Under the pieces are notes generated by a model that saw nothing but the letters and a program-made list of their open reading frames with translations, was not told the DNA's origin and did no database searches. The translations under genes and the position numbers were made by a program. From Meiothermus sp. Pnk-1 (GTDB lineage: Bacteria > Deinococcota > Deinococci > Deinococcales > Thermaceae): a stretch of 64,000 bases of DNA. Positions 11,155 through 21,135 of the stretch are shown piece by piece. The stretch's first letter is position 1; the number at the start of each line of letters is the position of its first letter. The stretch is from the NCBI RefSeq assembly GCF_003226535.1, contig NZ_QKOB01000001.1, positions 310,001-374,000 on the forward strand, in the 5' to 3' direction.

Positions 11155-11181
11155 AAGACCTCTCCGGTATGGAGAGGTCTT
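11155..11181 (-). terminator. Terminator after speD
   Basis: There is an 11-bp perfect stem, AAGACCTCTCC / GGAGAGGTCTT with loop GGTAT, about 36 bp after the AdoMet decarboxylase stop. On the minus strand the stem ends in TTTT. It separates speD from the glc operon promoter. Confidence 0.7.
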
Positions 11182-11216
11182 GAGGGCTCGAGGCTCGTTG
11201 TACGCCGTACGCTAAC

Positions 11217-11657
11217 TTAGCCCAGCCGGGCCTGAAGATACTCCCGTTCTCCCATCACGATCTGCCGGGCTAGTTCGGGATCTTTGGGGAACTCCTTGCC
11301 CCGGTTGATCAAGTAGGTTTCGTAGCGACCGATCTCGAAACGCTCGATCACCGAACGCACGGCTTTCCCGAGGTCGAAGGGCTTGCAGGAGAAGATATCC
11401 ACACTGATGAACCTCTTGTCGGGAAAGGTGTGAATGGCGAGGTGGCTTTCGGCGATGATCACTACCCCGGTGACGCCCTCGGCCTGACCGGGCTTGCCCC
11501 CGTAGCGATAGATAAAAGGCGGCAGCACCTTGGTCATCTCCATCTCCACCGGGAGCTCGTCCAAAACACGTCGGACGAGCTCGGCATCGGCTAGTTTTTC
11601 GGGGTTGGCGTTGTAGCCATCAATCATCAGATGAGGGCCAAAGCCAAAGAGTTCCAA
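11217..11657 (-). CDS. speD: S-adenosylmethionine decarboxylase proenzyme (SpeD/SpeH type)
   Basis: The protein makes decarboxylated AdoMet, the aminopropyl donor for spermidine and longer polyamines. It is a self-cleaving proenzyme: Ser71 in IIAESHLAIHTFP becomes the pyruvoyl group, with cleavage between Glu70 and Ser71. The C-terminal half has FISVDIFSCK. I place the start at TTG 11657 (MELFGFGP, 146 residues) because GGAGG at 11666-11670 is 8 nt upstream. An in-frame TTG at 11672 would overlap that ribosome site. The gene is monocistronic, with its own promoter and terminator, and is divergent from sdhCDAB. Confidence 0.9.
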   Translation of the reverse strand: MELFGFGPHLMIDGYNANPEKLADAELVRRVLDELPVEMEMTKVLPPFIYRYGGKPGQAEGVTGVVIIAESHLAIHTFPDKRFISVDIFSCKPFDLGKAVRSVIERFEIGRYETYLINRGKEFPKDPELARQIVMGEREYLQARLG

Positions 11658-11732
11658 CGCATGATCCTCCAAGGGGTTGTCCCTGGGTTGGCCGTGCTTC
11701 GCCCGGCATTACCCCCCAGATGCCACGCCCCA

Positions 11733-11761
11733 ATTATGGGGAGGGGGGGTAGGGGTGTCAA
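11733..11761 (-). promoter_or_regulatory. Promoter of speD
   Basis: The minus strand has TTGACA (11756-11761), a 17-nt spacer, and CATAAT (11733-11738), a near-consensus sigma-A promoter. The spacer is almost entirely C on this strand. It implies a leader of about 70 nt. The 235-bp gap 11658-11892 contains this promoter and the sdh leader. Confidence 0.72.
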
Positions 11762-11892
11762 GACTTTGGCGCCCTGCGGCAACCGGTTTTTCGAGCGATT
11801 TTAGGGGGTGGGGCGCTCGAGCGCCGGCCCGGCTACAGTGGCCCATCTAGACGGTGTTATCATAATGGGCGTGAACGAACACGGGAGGAACC

Positions 11893-12264
11893 ATGTATCG
11901 TGGTAGGGAAGGGCAGTGGGCTTTTTTTCTCCACCGGCTCTCGGGCATCGCGCTGATGTTTTGGCTGCTGCTGCATACCCTGAACATCTCCTCGGCGATG
12001 TGGGGGCCGGAGGTATCGAACCGCCTGATGCGGTTTTTTCATATTCCGATTTTTCAAGTCGGGCTCTTGCTGGTGACGGCGGCGGCCCTCTATCACGCTT
12101 TTAATGGGCTGCGCATCATCCTGATGGACTTCACCAGCTGGGGGGTCAAGTACCAGAAAGAGCTGTGGTACGGGGTGCTCTTTCTGTGCATAGCCGCTGC
12201 TATTCCGGGTCTCATCATCACCGTGCCGCGCATCATCGCCGCCGCAACCAAACACGGAGGGTAA
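11893..12264 (+). CDS. sdhC: Succinate dehydrogenase cytochrome b subunit SdhC
   Basis: The 123-residue membrane protein has three hydrophobic segments (about 18-40, 52-76 and 94-115). It carries histidines suited to heme b and quinone binding, in FFLHRLSG, LLLHTLNI and ALYHAFNGLR. It anchors succinate:quinone oxidoreductase (complex II) in the cytoplasmic membrane. ATG 11893 follows GGGAGGAACC. It is the first gene of sdhCDAB; a TATCAT/CATAAT-like stretch near 11858-11866 may be the -10 box, with no clear -35. The next gene starts 2 bp after its stop. Confidence 0.9.
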   Translation: MYRGREGQWAFFLHRLSGIALMFWLLLHTLNISSAMWGPEVSNRLMRFFHIPIFQVGLLLVTAAALYHAFNGLRIILMDFTSWGVKYQKELWYGVLFLCIAAAIPGLIITVPRIIAAATKHGG

Positions 12265-12266
12265 AC

Positions 12267-12659
12267 ATGGCCATCCGCGCTCGCCGTTATCAGGAGGCCA
12301 AGGCACAAGCCGGAACCAACCTCGAGCTGGCCTGGTGGGTCTTCATGCGCCTTTCGGGGCTGGTGCTGGTGTTCTTGGTCCTTGGGCACATCTACATGAA
12401 CTTCGTGCTGGTCGATGTCAACACCATCAACTATGACTACGTGGCCCGAAGATTGTCCAACACCACCTGGAAGATCTACGATCTGGTGATTTTAGGCCTG
12501 GCCCTGCTCCATGGGCTCAACGGCACCCGGTACGTGATGGACGACTGGATCAAAGATCCGAGGTGGCGGTTTCTTACCAAGGCGGTCGTCTACAGCCTGG
12601 GGGTGTTGGTCTTCCTGGTCGGGAGCATCTCGCTCCTCAATCACGATTTTTCGAGGTAA
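12267..12659 (+). CDS. sdhD: Succinate dehydrogenase membrane anchor subunit SdhD
   Basis: The 130-residue protein begins at ATG 12267, after GGAGGG, and has three membrane segments (about 24-45, 72-88 and 104-124). The pattern WWVFMRLSGLVLVFLVLGHIY, with a histidine inside the first helix, and LLHGLNGTRYVMDD in the second are typical of the second complex II anchor. With SdhC it holds heme b and the quinone site. It lies between sdhC (2-bp gap) and sdhA (3-bp gap), so the four genes are one transcript. Start codons further upstream in the same frame overlap sdhC and are not credible. Confidence 0.9.
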   Translation: MAIRARRYQEAKAQAGTNLELAWWVFMRLSGLVLVFLVLGHIYMNFVLVDVNTINYDYVARRLSNTTWKIYDLVILGLALLHGLNGTRYVMDDWIKDPRWRFLTKAVVYSLGVLVFLVGSISLLNHDFSR

Positions 12660-12662
12660 TCT

Positions 12663-14396
<1,734 letters not shown>

Positions 14397-14443
14397 GGTC
14401 ATACCTCGAACGCCCCAGGCCCACTGCGTACGACGGAGAAACA

Positions 14444-15142
14444 ATGCAAGTAACCCTCAGAATCCTGCGCTACGACCCCAACAAGGATGCCAAGCCGCAC
14501 TGGGAGACCTACCAGGTCGAATCTGAGCCCATGGACCGGGTGCTGGACTTGCTGCACAAGGTCAAGTACTTCACCGACGGCAGCTTGGCTTTCCGCCGTA
14601 GCTGTGGTCACGGCATCTGCGGCTCGGACGCGATGGTGATCAATGGCAAGAACCGTCTGGCCTGTAAATCCCTGGTCAAAGACTTGGGGCCCAGCATCAG
14701 CGTGGAACCAATTCGCGGGTTGCCGGTGGAGAAGGATCTGGTAGTGGACATGGATCCTTTCTTTGCCGCGTACCGGGCGGTGAAGCCTTACCTCATCAAC
14801 GATGAGCCTCCGCCTGAGCGGGAGCGGCTGCAAAGCCCTGCCGAGCGCGAGATTTTCGACGCCTCCACCAAGTGCATTCTCTGTGCGGCCTGTACCACTA
14901 GCTGTCCGGTGTTCTGGGTCAACGGCACCTACATCGGCCCGGCGGCCATCGTGCAGGCCCACCGCTTTATCTTCGATAGCCGGGACAGGGGCGCCCGCGA
15001 GCGCTTTCAAGCGCTAGGGGCCAGCACCGGGGTATGGCGCTGCCGCACCGCCTACAACTGCACCGAGGCCTGTCCGCGCGAGATCCCGGTAACTCAAGCC
15101 ATCGAAGAGGTGAAGCGGGCGATTCTCTTCGACAAGTTTTGA
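14444..15142 (+). CDS. sdhB: Succinate dehydrogenase iron-sulfur subunit SdhB
   Basis: The 232-residue subunit carries electrons from FAD to quinone through three clusters, all of whose ligands are visible. The 2Fe-2S cysteines lie in SCGHGICGSDA plus RLAC (near residues 61-78), a 4Fe-4S set in CILCAACTTSCP (near 145), and a 3Fe-4S set in CRTAYNCTEACP (near 200). ATG 14444 (MQVTLRILRYDP) lies 47 bp after sdhA with a GGAG-type site. It ends the operon; the next gene converges 26 bp away and no strong terminator is seen between them. Confidence 0.95.
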   Translation: MQVTLRILRYDPNKDAKPHWETYQVESEPMDRVLDLLHKVKYFTDGSLAFRRSCGHGICGSDAMVINGKNRLACKSLVKDLGPSISVEPIRGLPVEKDLVVDMDPFFAAYRAVKPYLINDEPPPERERLQSPAEREIFDASTKCILCAACTTSCPVFWVNGTYIGPAAIVQAHRFIFDSRDRGARERFQALGASTGVWRCRTAYNCTEACPREIPVTQAIEEVKRAILFDKF

Positions 15143-15168
15143 CTGCCGGTGGGGTCGGAGGAGCCTAC

Positions 15169-16806
15169 CTACAAGCGTTCGCGCAGGCGTAGGGCTTCGC
15201 GCTCGAGCTCCTCGAGTTCTTGGATCTGCCGATTTAGCCGTTCCCGGGTCGCCTCGAGCCCGCTGCAAACGGGGCGGTAGAGGGCCCGGAAACGTTCGGC
15301 GGAGCGCTCGAGTTCCACCCGCAGGGCCTGCTCGAGCGCGGCTTCCAGGCTCGAGCCCACCTCACCGAGCCGCTCGCGCAAGCGGCTTTTGGCCCGGTCC
15401 TTACGGCGAGGCAGTATCGACAGGCCAAGGATAGCCGCCACCAAGCCAGCCACTATCCCGGTGATGTCGGCGGCTAGGCTTTGCAGAACGAGCACCAGCC
15501 CCGCGCCTAGCCCGACCCCGCCCAGGCTGGCCAGGGCGGTTTGTTGCAGGGCCAGCTGGATCTCTTCACGCAGCGCTACCGCCTCGTCGTCCGGGCGGTA
15601 ACGCTCGAGTGCCTTGTGAATGGCTTGTTCCACGCTCGCCTCGCCGTTTTCGCGACCCGGCAGGATTCCCGGTGCTTCGCGCAGGAGCGCCAAGGCGTCC
15701 TCGAGCAGTTCCTGATTTTTCCTGGCCAGCCAGTGCAGGGATTGCTGCACGCTGCGCTCCAAAACCTGGTTGCTGTTTTGCGCCACCTCGCGCATGAAGG
15801 AGTCCTGGATGCGGCTGGCGTTTATCAGCTCGAGGATGCGCGAAAGCCGCACGGTCTCGTCGAGCCAGCGTTCCCCGCGTTCGCGCACCTCGTCGAGGAC
15901 TTGTAGGGCGAGCGCGATCTGCCCGTCAAAATCTCGCCGGGTGCGCTCCACATGGCGCGCTAAAAGGGCCTCGAGTTCGCTGCAGGTCGCAAGCTGCTTG
16001 CGATTTTCCGCCAACTTTTGCTCGAGCTCCGGCTTGGCCTCACCCACCAGCTTGAGCAGCACCCCCAGCGGCGAACCCAGCTTGATCTTGGCCGATTCGT
16101 TGGTGAGCACCTTGCGGATATGGGCCTCGAGGTCGGCCAGACCGCTGCCTTGCTTTTCCCCTTGCTTGGCCCGCCGCGCAGAAAGGCCAAAGACCGGGAC
16201 GCTCTGGCCCAGGGTTTGCCCCGCGCTCTGGCGCACGTACTCGAGCACCTCTTTCTGCTCGTGGGGGGAGAGCAGATCGAGCTTGTTGACGAGCAGCACG
16301 ATTTTCTTGCCCCAAGCCTTGATCAGCTGCAAAAACTCCGCCTCGGACTGGGTGAAGGGGCGATCCGCGCTGGTGACAAAGAGGATCAGGTCGGCGCGGG
16401 GCAAAAAGCGTTCGGTGAGCACCTGATGGTGCTTGAGGATGGCGTTGGTGCCGGGGGTATCCACCATCCGCAGATCCTTGAGAAGCTCGTGCGGCAGGTA
16501 GATCAGCGTGAGATCCGGGCCTTGCGGTTCGAGCTTGGCTTGTTCCCCGTAGGTGAGGAGATGGATCCGATCCGTGGTCGGCGTGACCCCTTCTTTGAGC
16601 AGCTCCGCGCCCAAAAGCGCGTTGATAAGGCTCGACTTCCCGCTGTTGAACTCCCCGGTAACCACCAGCATAAATGGCCCCTCGAGGTCAGAAAGCGCTT
16701 GACGAATGGGCATCGGATCAATCGCGGTACGCGAGATGGCCTCGAGAGCTCTGGCCAGAAGGGCGCGGACATCCTGTGCCAGAGCAAGCGTTTTGGCGTC
16801 TAGCAT
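15169..16806 (-). CDS. Bacterial dynamin-like GTPase
   Basis: The 545-residue protein has a dynamin-type GTPase domain: G1 GEFNSGKSS (51-59), a threonine-containing switch (VTPTTDR, 75-81), G3 DTPG (116-119) and G4 NKLD (173-176). Long helices follow, then a two-pass hydrophobic hairpin near 425-463 and a charged coiled-coil tail. Bacterial dynamin-like proteins use this layout to bind and remodel membranes. The exact job here cannot be read; many such genes come in pairs, but this one is single. ATG 16806 is preceded by TAAACT (16813-16818, minus strand) 6 nt upstream and no Shine-Dalgarno, so it looks leaderless. It converges on sdhB. Confidence 0.85.
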   Translation of the reverse strand: MLDAKTLALAQDVRALLARALEAISRTAIDPMPIRQALSDLEGPFMLVVTGEFNSGKSSLINALLGAELLKEGVTPTTDRIHLLTYGEQAKLEPQGPDLTLIYLPHELLKDLRMVDTPGTNAILKHHQVLTERFLPRADLILFVTSADRPFTQSEAEFLQLIKAWGKKIVLLVNKLDLLSPHEQKEVLEYVRQSAGQTLGQSVPVFGLSARRAKQGEKQGSGLADLEAHIRKVLTNESAKIKLGSPLGVLLKLVGEAKPELEQKLAENRKQLATCSELEALLARHVERTRRDFDGQIALALQVLDEVRERGERWLDETVRLSRILELINASRIQDSFMREVAQNSNQVLERSVQQSLHWLARKNQELLEDALALLREAPGILPGRENGEASVEQAIHKALERYRPDDEAVALREEIQLALQQTALASLGGVGLGAGLVLVLQSLAADITGIVAGLVAAILGLSILPRRKDRAKSRLRERLGEVGSSLEAALEQALRVELERSAERFRALYRPVCSGLEATRERLNRQIQELEELEREALRLRERL

Positions 16807-16895
16807 GAGTGCAGTTTACATGCCGGAACGCTGTGGCGTGTGGGTTAGGCAATCCGGGGGTCGACGCCTATAGATGGTATTGGCGGGTGCAAAAT

Positions 16896-16916
16896 CCACA
16901 ATATGTGGTATATTGT
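16896..16916 (+). promoter_or_regulatory. Extended -10 promoter inside overlapping palindromes, upstream of the H1-like gene
   Basis: TATATT at 16909-16914 is preceded by TG one base upstream (TGGTATATT), an extended -10 element. The -35 region is weak. The same bases form two inverted repeats: ACAATAT / ATATTGT (16898-16904 and 16910-16916) and CCACA / TGTGG (16896-16900 and 16904-16908). A repressor or nucleoid protein could bind across the promoter. Its distance to the start codon leaves a leader of about 47 nt. Confidence 0.5.
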
Positions 16917-16968
16917 CCTTCAGGGATCATGAAAATTATCCCACTCCATTCGGAAAGGAGGTGACTTC

Positions 16969-17235
16969 ATGGCTGAGACGAAGACTGCAGCCAAGAAGCC
17001 TGCCGCTGCCAAAGCCCCGGCAAAGGCTGCCGCCAAGCCCGCGGCCAAAGCTCCGGCTAAAGCCACTGCCAAGGCCGAGGCAAAACCGGCTGCGGAAGCA
17101 GCCGCTAAGCCCGCTGCCAAGGCGGCTGCGGCCAAACCCGCCGCGAAGAAGGCCCCAGCAAAGGCAGCGGCCAAACCCGCCGCCAAGCCTGCCGCGAAGA
17201 AGACCACCACCAAGAAAGCGACCGCCAAGAAGTAG
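16969..17235 (+). CDS. Histone H1-like Lys/Ala/Pro-rich protein
   Basis: The 88-residue protein consists almost wholly of Lys, Ala and Pro in PAAK, APAK and KPAAKK-type repeats, with Thr near the tail (KKTTTKKATAKK). There is no hydrophobic core, so it should be disordered and strongly basic. This composition matches eukaryotic H1 tails and bacterial H1-like proteins (HctB/AlgP style), which bind DNA by charge. ATG 16969 follows AAGGAGGTGA at 6-nt spacing, a near-perfect anti-16S match, suggesting high expression. The codons vary within repeats (GCC/GCT/GCG, AAG/AAA), so the repeat is old or selected at protein level. A nucleoid role is inferred; binding to another polyanion is also possible. 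Confidence 0.78.
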   Translation: MAETKTAAKKPAAAKAPAKAAAKPAAKAPAKATAKAEAKPAAEAAAKPAAKAAAAKPAAKKAPAKAAAKPAAKPAAKKTTTKKATAKK

Positions 17236-17253
17236 TCGGCGGCAAAGGAAAAC

Positions 17254-17282
17254 ATCGGCCTCGAGAGGGGCCGATAATTATT
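17254..17282 (+). terminator. Terminator after the H1-like gene
   Basis: ATCGGCC / GGCCGAT arms (17254-17260 and 17269-17275) are followed by AATTATT. The rest of the gap to 17512 has an inverted repeat TACGGGG / CCCCGTA (near 17380-17404). I see no gene or recognisable RNA in it. Confidence 0.6.
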
Positions 17283-17512
17283 CGAGCGCTTGCCCGGCGG
17301 TCTAAATGCAAAAGGCCTGAGCGTTCTTGCCCTCTCCATGGCCAAGTAGACATACGCGGTGCAGCCGCTGCAAATCGGGTACGGGGGCGGCTTGGGCTAC
17401 CCCGTAATGTCCGAAAAGTTGCCCCCCATCGCCACCAGGGATTATTGGTCTGGGGCCTGTTTACCTCATAGCGGCTGGGGCGGAAGGCGGAATCGGTCCA
17501 AGCGCCGCCGTA

Positions 17513-19441
17513 TCATTGGTGGCTTTGTTGGATCGCCTCGACCGCTTTGGGGTTCTCGAGCGCCGACAGATCCCCCGGTTCTTGCCCCAAGTACGCTGCG
17601 CGGATCACCCGACGCATCACCTTGGCGTTGCGGGTTTTGGGCAGGTCGGGCACGAAGAGGATCTTCTCGGGCTTGAGGGCTTTCCCAAGCCCCGCGGCGA
17701 TCTGATCCTCGACGGACTTGGTCAGCTCCGGGCTCGGCTCATAGCCGGGCTTCAGCACGATGAAGACCACCGCCACCTCGCCTTTGACCTCGTGCGGAAC
17801 CCCGATGGCTGCGGCCTCTTTCACCGCCGGATGCGCCACGGCGGCGCTCTCGATCTCGGCAGGGCCTACCCGTTTGCCTGCGATCTTGAGGGTGTCGTCG
17901 CTCCGCCCGTGGATAGTCCAGTGCCCTTCGTTGTCCACCACGGCCCAGTCACCGTGCACCCAGACCCCAGGAAAGCGCGACCAGTAGGTGGCGAGGTAGC
18001 GGTCGGGGTCACGCCAGAACCCTTTGGTCATCCCCGGCCAAGGCCCCAGCACTGCGAGTTCGCCTACCCGGTCGGTGATGGCTTGGCCGTTCTCGTCGAG
18101 GACCGCGGCCTTAATGCCAGGAACTGCGGTGTTGAACCCCGCGGGCTTGATAGGGCGCCAGGCGGTGCAACCCAGGATGCCCCCACCGACCTCCGTGCCA
18201 CCCGAGTAGTTGATGATAGGGCAGCGGCTTCCGCCCACCACCCGGAAAAACCACCGGTAGGGTTCTTCGTTCCAGGGTTCGCCGGTGGAGCCGAGCATTC
18301 TCAACCTCGAGAGGTCGTGCCGGGTCACCGCCCCTTCGCCGTAGGGGATCAGCGCGCGAACCAGGGTAGGGGAGAGGCCCAGGTGGGTGATTCCATGGCG
18401 GGCGCACATGGCCCACAACCGGCTGGCGTCGGGAAAGTCAGGAGCCCCCTCGTAGAGAAACACCGCCCCGCCCACCGTGAGCCCGCCCAGGATGGCCCAC
18501 GGCCCCATCATCCACCCCATGTCGGTGAACCAGAAGAGGGTTTCGCCCGCGCGTAGGTCAAAGAGATGGGCAATGTCCTGGGCGGCTTTGATGGGAAAAC
18601 CGGCGTGGTAATGCACAGTTCCTTTAGGCTTGCCGGTGGTGCCCGAGGTGTAGATCAGCATGAAGGGATCCATGCTGTCCATCGCCTCGTAGGGGGCTGC
18701 TGGGCTTTGTTCGTCGATCAGGTCGTTCCAGGCGAGCTCGCCCGGTTGGAGCGTCGCTTCCCCGAAGCGCTGCACGACCAGGATCCTCTCCACGGAAGGA
18801 GAAGCTTGGGCTGCTTTTCGCGCTGTTTGGAGCAGGTTTACCTTTCCGCCGCGCCGGTAAAATCCGTCCGCCGTGATGAGCAGTTTGGCCTCGGCGTCGT
18901 TGAGTCGCGTCGCGGCGGCCTCAGCGGCGTAGCCGGAAAAAATCGGCACCAAGATGGCCCCCACGCGGGCTATTGCCAAGGCGCTGATGGCGGTTTCGGG
19001 GAGCATGGGAAGAAAGATCCCCACCCGGTCTCCCTTGGCGATGCCTAGGCTTCGGAGCCCGTTGGCTGTTTGGGCTACGGCGGCCTCGAGCGTTTGATAG
19101 CTGAGGCGAACGACTTGCCCGTCCTCACCTTCCCAGATGATGGCGGTCTCCTCGGCCCGGTGAGGGAGGTGCCGGGCTAGCGCGTTATAGGCCAGGTTGA
19201 GCTTGCTGCCGGGGAACCAGTGGGGCCACTCCGGGCCTTGGGAGGTATCCAGGACCCGCCGGTAGGGCTGCATCCACTCGAGGCCTAGCTCCTGCAAGGT
19301 GGCCTCCCAAAACCCCTCGAGGTCTTGGACGCTGTACTCGTAGAGGGCTTGGTAGGTGGAAAGCCCCAGCCGTTGCATAAGCCGCTCGAGATGGCTGCCT
19401 TGGGTATAGGCCGCCGAGGGATACCAGATGGGTTCGGACAT
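17513..19441 (-). CDS. Acetyl-CoA / acetoacetyl-CoA synthetase-like AMP-forming ligase
   Basis: The 642-residue adenylate-forming enzyme activates a carboxylic acid to acyl-AMP, then acyl-CoA. It has an N-terminal ACAS_N-like segment (YEYSVQDLEGFWEATLQELGLEW), the P-loop YTSGTTGKPKGTVH near residue 255, the A5 region NYSGGTEVGGG near 410, A7/A8 VHGDWAVVDNEGHWTIHGRSDDTLKIAGKRV near 515, and the C-terminal lysine in PKTRNAKVMRR. Size and the ACAS_N segment put it with acetyl-, propionyl- and acetoacetyl-CoA synthetases; the exact acid is not readable. ATG 19441 is chosen because GGAGGT precedes it by 6 nt. A start at 19468 is possible but lacks support. Confidence 0.85.
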   Translation of the reverse strand: MSEPIWYPSAAYTQGSHLERLMQRLGLSTYQALYEYSVQDLEGFWEATLQELGLEWMQPYRRVLDTSQGPEWPHWFPGSKLNLAYNALARHLPHRAEETAIIWEGEDGQVVRLSYQTLEAAVAQTANGLRSLGIAKGDRVGIFLPMLPETAISALAIARVGAILVPIFSGYAAEAAATRLNDAEAKLLITADGFYRRGGKVNLLQTARKAAQASPSVERILVVQRFGEATLQPGELAWNDLIDEQSPAAPYEAMDSMDPFMLIYTSGTTGKPKGTVHYHAGFPIKAAQDIAHLFDLRAGETLFWFTDMGWMMGPWAILGGLTVGGAVFLYEGAPDFPDASRLWAMCARHGITHLGLSPTLVRALIPYGEGAVTRHDLSRLRMLGSTGEPWNEEPYRWFFRVVGGSRCPIINYSGGTEVGGGILGCTAWRPIKPAGFNTAVPGIKAAVLDENGQAITDRVGELAVLGPWPGMTKGFWRDPDRYLATYWSRFPGVWVHGDWAVVDNEGHWTIHGRSDDTLKIAGKRVGPAEIESAAVAHPAVKEAAAIGVPHEVKGEVAVVFIVLKPGYEPSPELTKSVEDQIAAGLGKALKPEKILFVPDLPKTRNAKVMRRVIRAAYLGQEPGDLSALENPKAVEAIQQSHQ

Positions 19442-19510
19442 CCGTGACCTCCGCTTGTCGAAGAGCATAACCCTGCGGCGCTCTTTTCGTCTTGACCCGC
19501 CCGCGCGGGG

Positions 19511-20371
19511 CTACCCCTTTTTACGAAACAGCCCGAACAGCCCCTTGCCTTTGGCCGGAGGTTCGGGCGGTTTTTCCTTGGCTCGAGGCGGAACCTCGGG
19601 GTGGGCGAGCGTGGCCAGGAAGTCCTTAAGGGTCTTGCGCCGCTCGGGGTCCTTGTCGAGCAAGCCCCGTAAAACACGGTCTAGCGGTTGCGGGAGGTTG
19701 GTGGGGGCGGCGGGCAAGTGGAGGTGGGCGTATTCGAGCTGTTCATAGGTCTCGCCCTTGAAAGGTCGCCTGCCGGTGAGGAGTTCGTAGGCCAGTACCC
19801 CAAACGAGTAGGTGTCGGAGGCTGGGGTAGGGTCACCCCCGGCAAAAAGTTCGGGGGCCATGTAAAAAGGGCTCCCGGCCCGCTCGCCTGGGCGGTAGTT
19901 CTCGCGGGTGCGGGCTACGCCCAGGTCGCCCAGCTTGTAGACGCCCTGGTTGCGGTAGATGTTGGAGGGCTTGACGTCTTGGTGGATCACTCCCTGATCG
20001 TGCAAAAAGATCAAGGCCGCGGCAATCTGTTGTAGGCAGGTTTTGGCCTCGTCCGCCGGCAGGGTTCCGTGGCCAAGGCGGTCTTCCAGACTGCCCTCGG
20101 ACATGTACTCGAGGGCCAAGAACGCTTCCTCTCCAAAAGGTCTCCCGGCCAGACCCCGCACCAGGTATTTGTGGGAGAGGGCCAGCGAGAGGCCCACCTC
20201 CTGGGCGAAGCGCTCGGCCAGCTTGGGGTCGCCGCGTACTTCTTTGCGGGGAATTTTCATCGCCACCGGGGTGTCATCGGGGGCCTTGGCCAGGTACACC
20301 TGGGAGAAGCGCCCCAACCCCAAGAGCATCTCGAGCTTGAAGTCCTTGCGCGAGAGGTGGCGAAAACTCAT
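19511..20371 (-). CDS. Hanks-type serine/threonine protein kinase
   Basis: The 286-residue soluble kinase has the glycine loop LGRFSQVYLA (near residue 18), catalytic Lys in VAMKIPRK (near 37), HRD-equivalent loop VIHQDVKPSNIY (near 137), DLG in KLGDLGVART (near 155) and the APE-equivalent MAPELFAGG. The catalytic loop reads HQD rather than HRD, and the metal motif DLG rather than DFG; both occur in active kinases. A Pro/Lys-rich tail ends in LFGLFRKKG. No membrane or sensor domain is present. ATG 20371 overlaps the stop of the metallo-hydrolase gene in ATGA, so the two are translated together. Its target is unknown; the hydrolase is an obvious candidate partner. Confidence 0.88.
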   Translation of the reverse strand: MSFRHLSRKDFKLEMLLGLGRFSQVYLAKAPDDTPVAMKIPRKEVRGDPKLAERFAQEVGLSLALSHKYLVRGLAGRPFGEEAFLALEYMSEGSLEDRLGHGTLPADEAKTCLQQIAAALIFLHDQGVIHQDVKPSNIYRNQGVYKLGDLGVARTRENYRPGERAGSPFYMAPELFAGGDPTPASDTYSFGVLAYELLTGRRPFKGETYEQLEYAHLHLPAAPTNLPQPLDRVLRGLLDKDPERRKTLKDFLATLAHPEVPPRAKEKPPEPPAKGKGLFGLFRKKG

Positions 20372-21042
20372 CCTAGCGACCAAACCTCCCCTGGTTTCAG
20401 CGCGCGCCCTTCTATTCCCAAAAGCCGGGCTCGGGCCACGAAGGCCTCCCCGTCTTGCACGATGGGAGGGAAGGTATTGTAGTGGATGGGCAACACCGCC
20501 TTGGGTCGGATCAGCTCGAGGGCCTGGAGGGCCTCGTCGGGACCCATGGTGAAGTGGTCCCCGATGGGGAGGCAAGCCAAGTCAATTCCGTGTTTGCCGA
20601 TAAGGCTCATGTCGCTGAAGAGCGCGGTGTCCCCGGCGTGGTAGATCCTCTTCCCGCCCAACTCCAGGATTATCCCGGTGGGCATCCCGCCATAAGTTCC
20701 GTCGGGGAAAGAGGAAGAGTGCCAGGCTGGGGTGAGCTTGAGCGAACCCCACTCGGCCCTGAACTTCCCCCCGATGTTCATGGGGATAGCTTTGGCCCCT
20801 TTTCTCTCGGCGTAGTAGCCGATCTCGGCGGTGCCGATGATGGTGGCGCCTTTTTGTGCCAGCGCTAAGCTATCGCCCCAGTGGTCGCCGTGGGCGTGGG
20901 TAACCAGGACATAGTCGACCTCGAGCTCCTCGGCTTTGAGGCTGGCGGTGGGGTTGCCGCTCAAGAAGGGATCGACCACGATTCGGGTGGTGCCGTCGCT
21001 CAAGTAAACCGCCGAGTGTCCCAGGTAACGAAGTTCCAACAC
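20368..21042 (-). CDS. UPF0173-type metallo-beta-lactamase-fold hydrolase
   Basis: The 224-residue protein has the metal-binding motif THAHGDHWG (near residue 48), a downstream histidine in PAWHSSSFPDGTYGG, HAGDTALFSDM (near 135), and the final histidine in PIHYNTFPP (near 192). This is the complete ligand set of the UlaG-like UPF0173 family. The substrate is not known for most of this family. GTG 21042 follows GGAGGT at good spacing. A TATACT box at 21095-21100 (minus strand) may be its -10 element, with no clear -35. It precedes and overlaps the protein kinase gene by 4 bp. Confidence 0.87.
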   Translation of the reverse strand: MLELRYLGHSAVYLSDGTTRIVVDPFLSGNPTASLKAEELEVDYVLVTHAHGDHWGDSLALAQKGATIIGTAEIGYYAERKGAKAIPMNIGGKFRAEWGSLKLTPAWHSSSFPDGTYGGMPTGIILELGGKRIYHAGDTALFSDMSLIGKHGIDLACLPIGDHFTMGPDEALQALELIRPKAVLPIHYNTFPPIVQDGEAFVARARLLGIEGRALKPGEVWSLG

Positions 21043-21135
21043 GGTCTACCTCCTTTTCTCCTTGCAGCGTTCTTGGGGGGTCTAGGCTATTCCCAGTATA
21101 TCGAGGCTCGTGCCGAGCGTGGGGTTACCGACGAA

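Noticed and set aside
16920-17353. Minus-strand frames opposite the H1-like gene, rich in Ala and Phe or Trp and Ser.
   Set aside because: They are complements of the Lys/Ala repeat; the plus strand has the strong ribosome site and promoter.
17440-17505. A CTGTTTACC...GGCGGAAGGCGGAA string resembling the SRP RNA core.
   Set aside because: The invariant GGTCAGG and AGCAGCC parts of the SRP domain IV loop are missing and the flanks do not pair.
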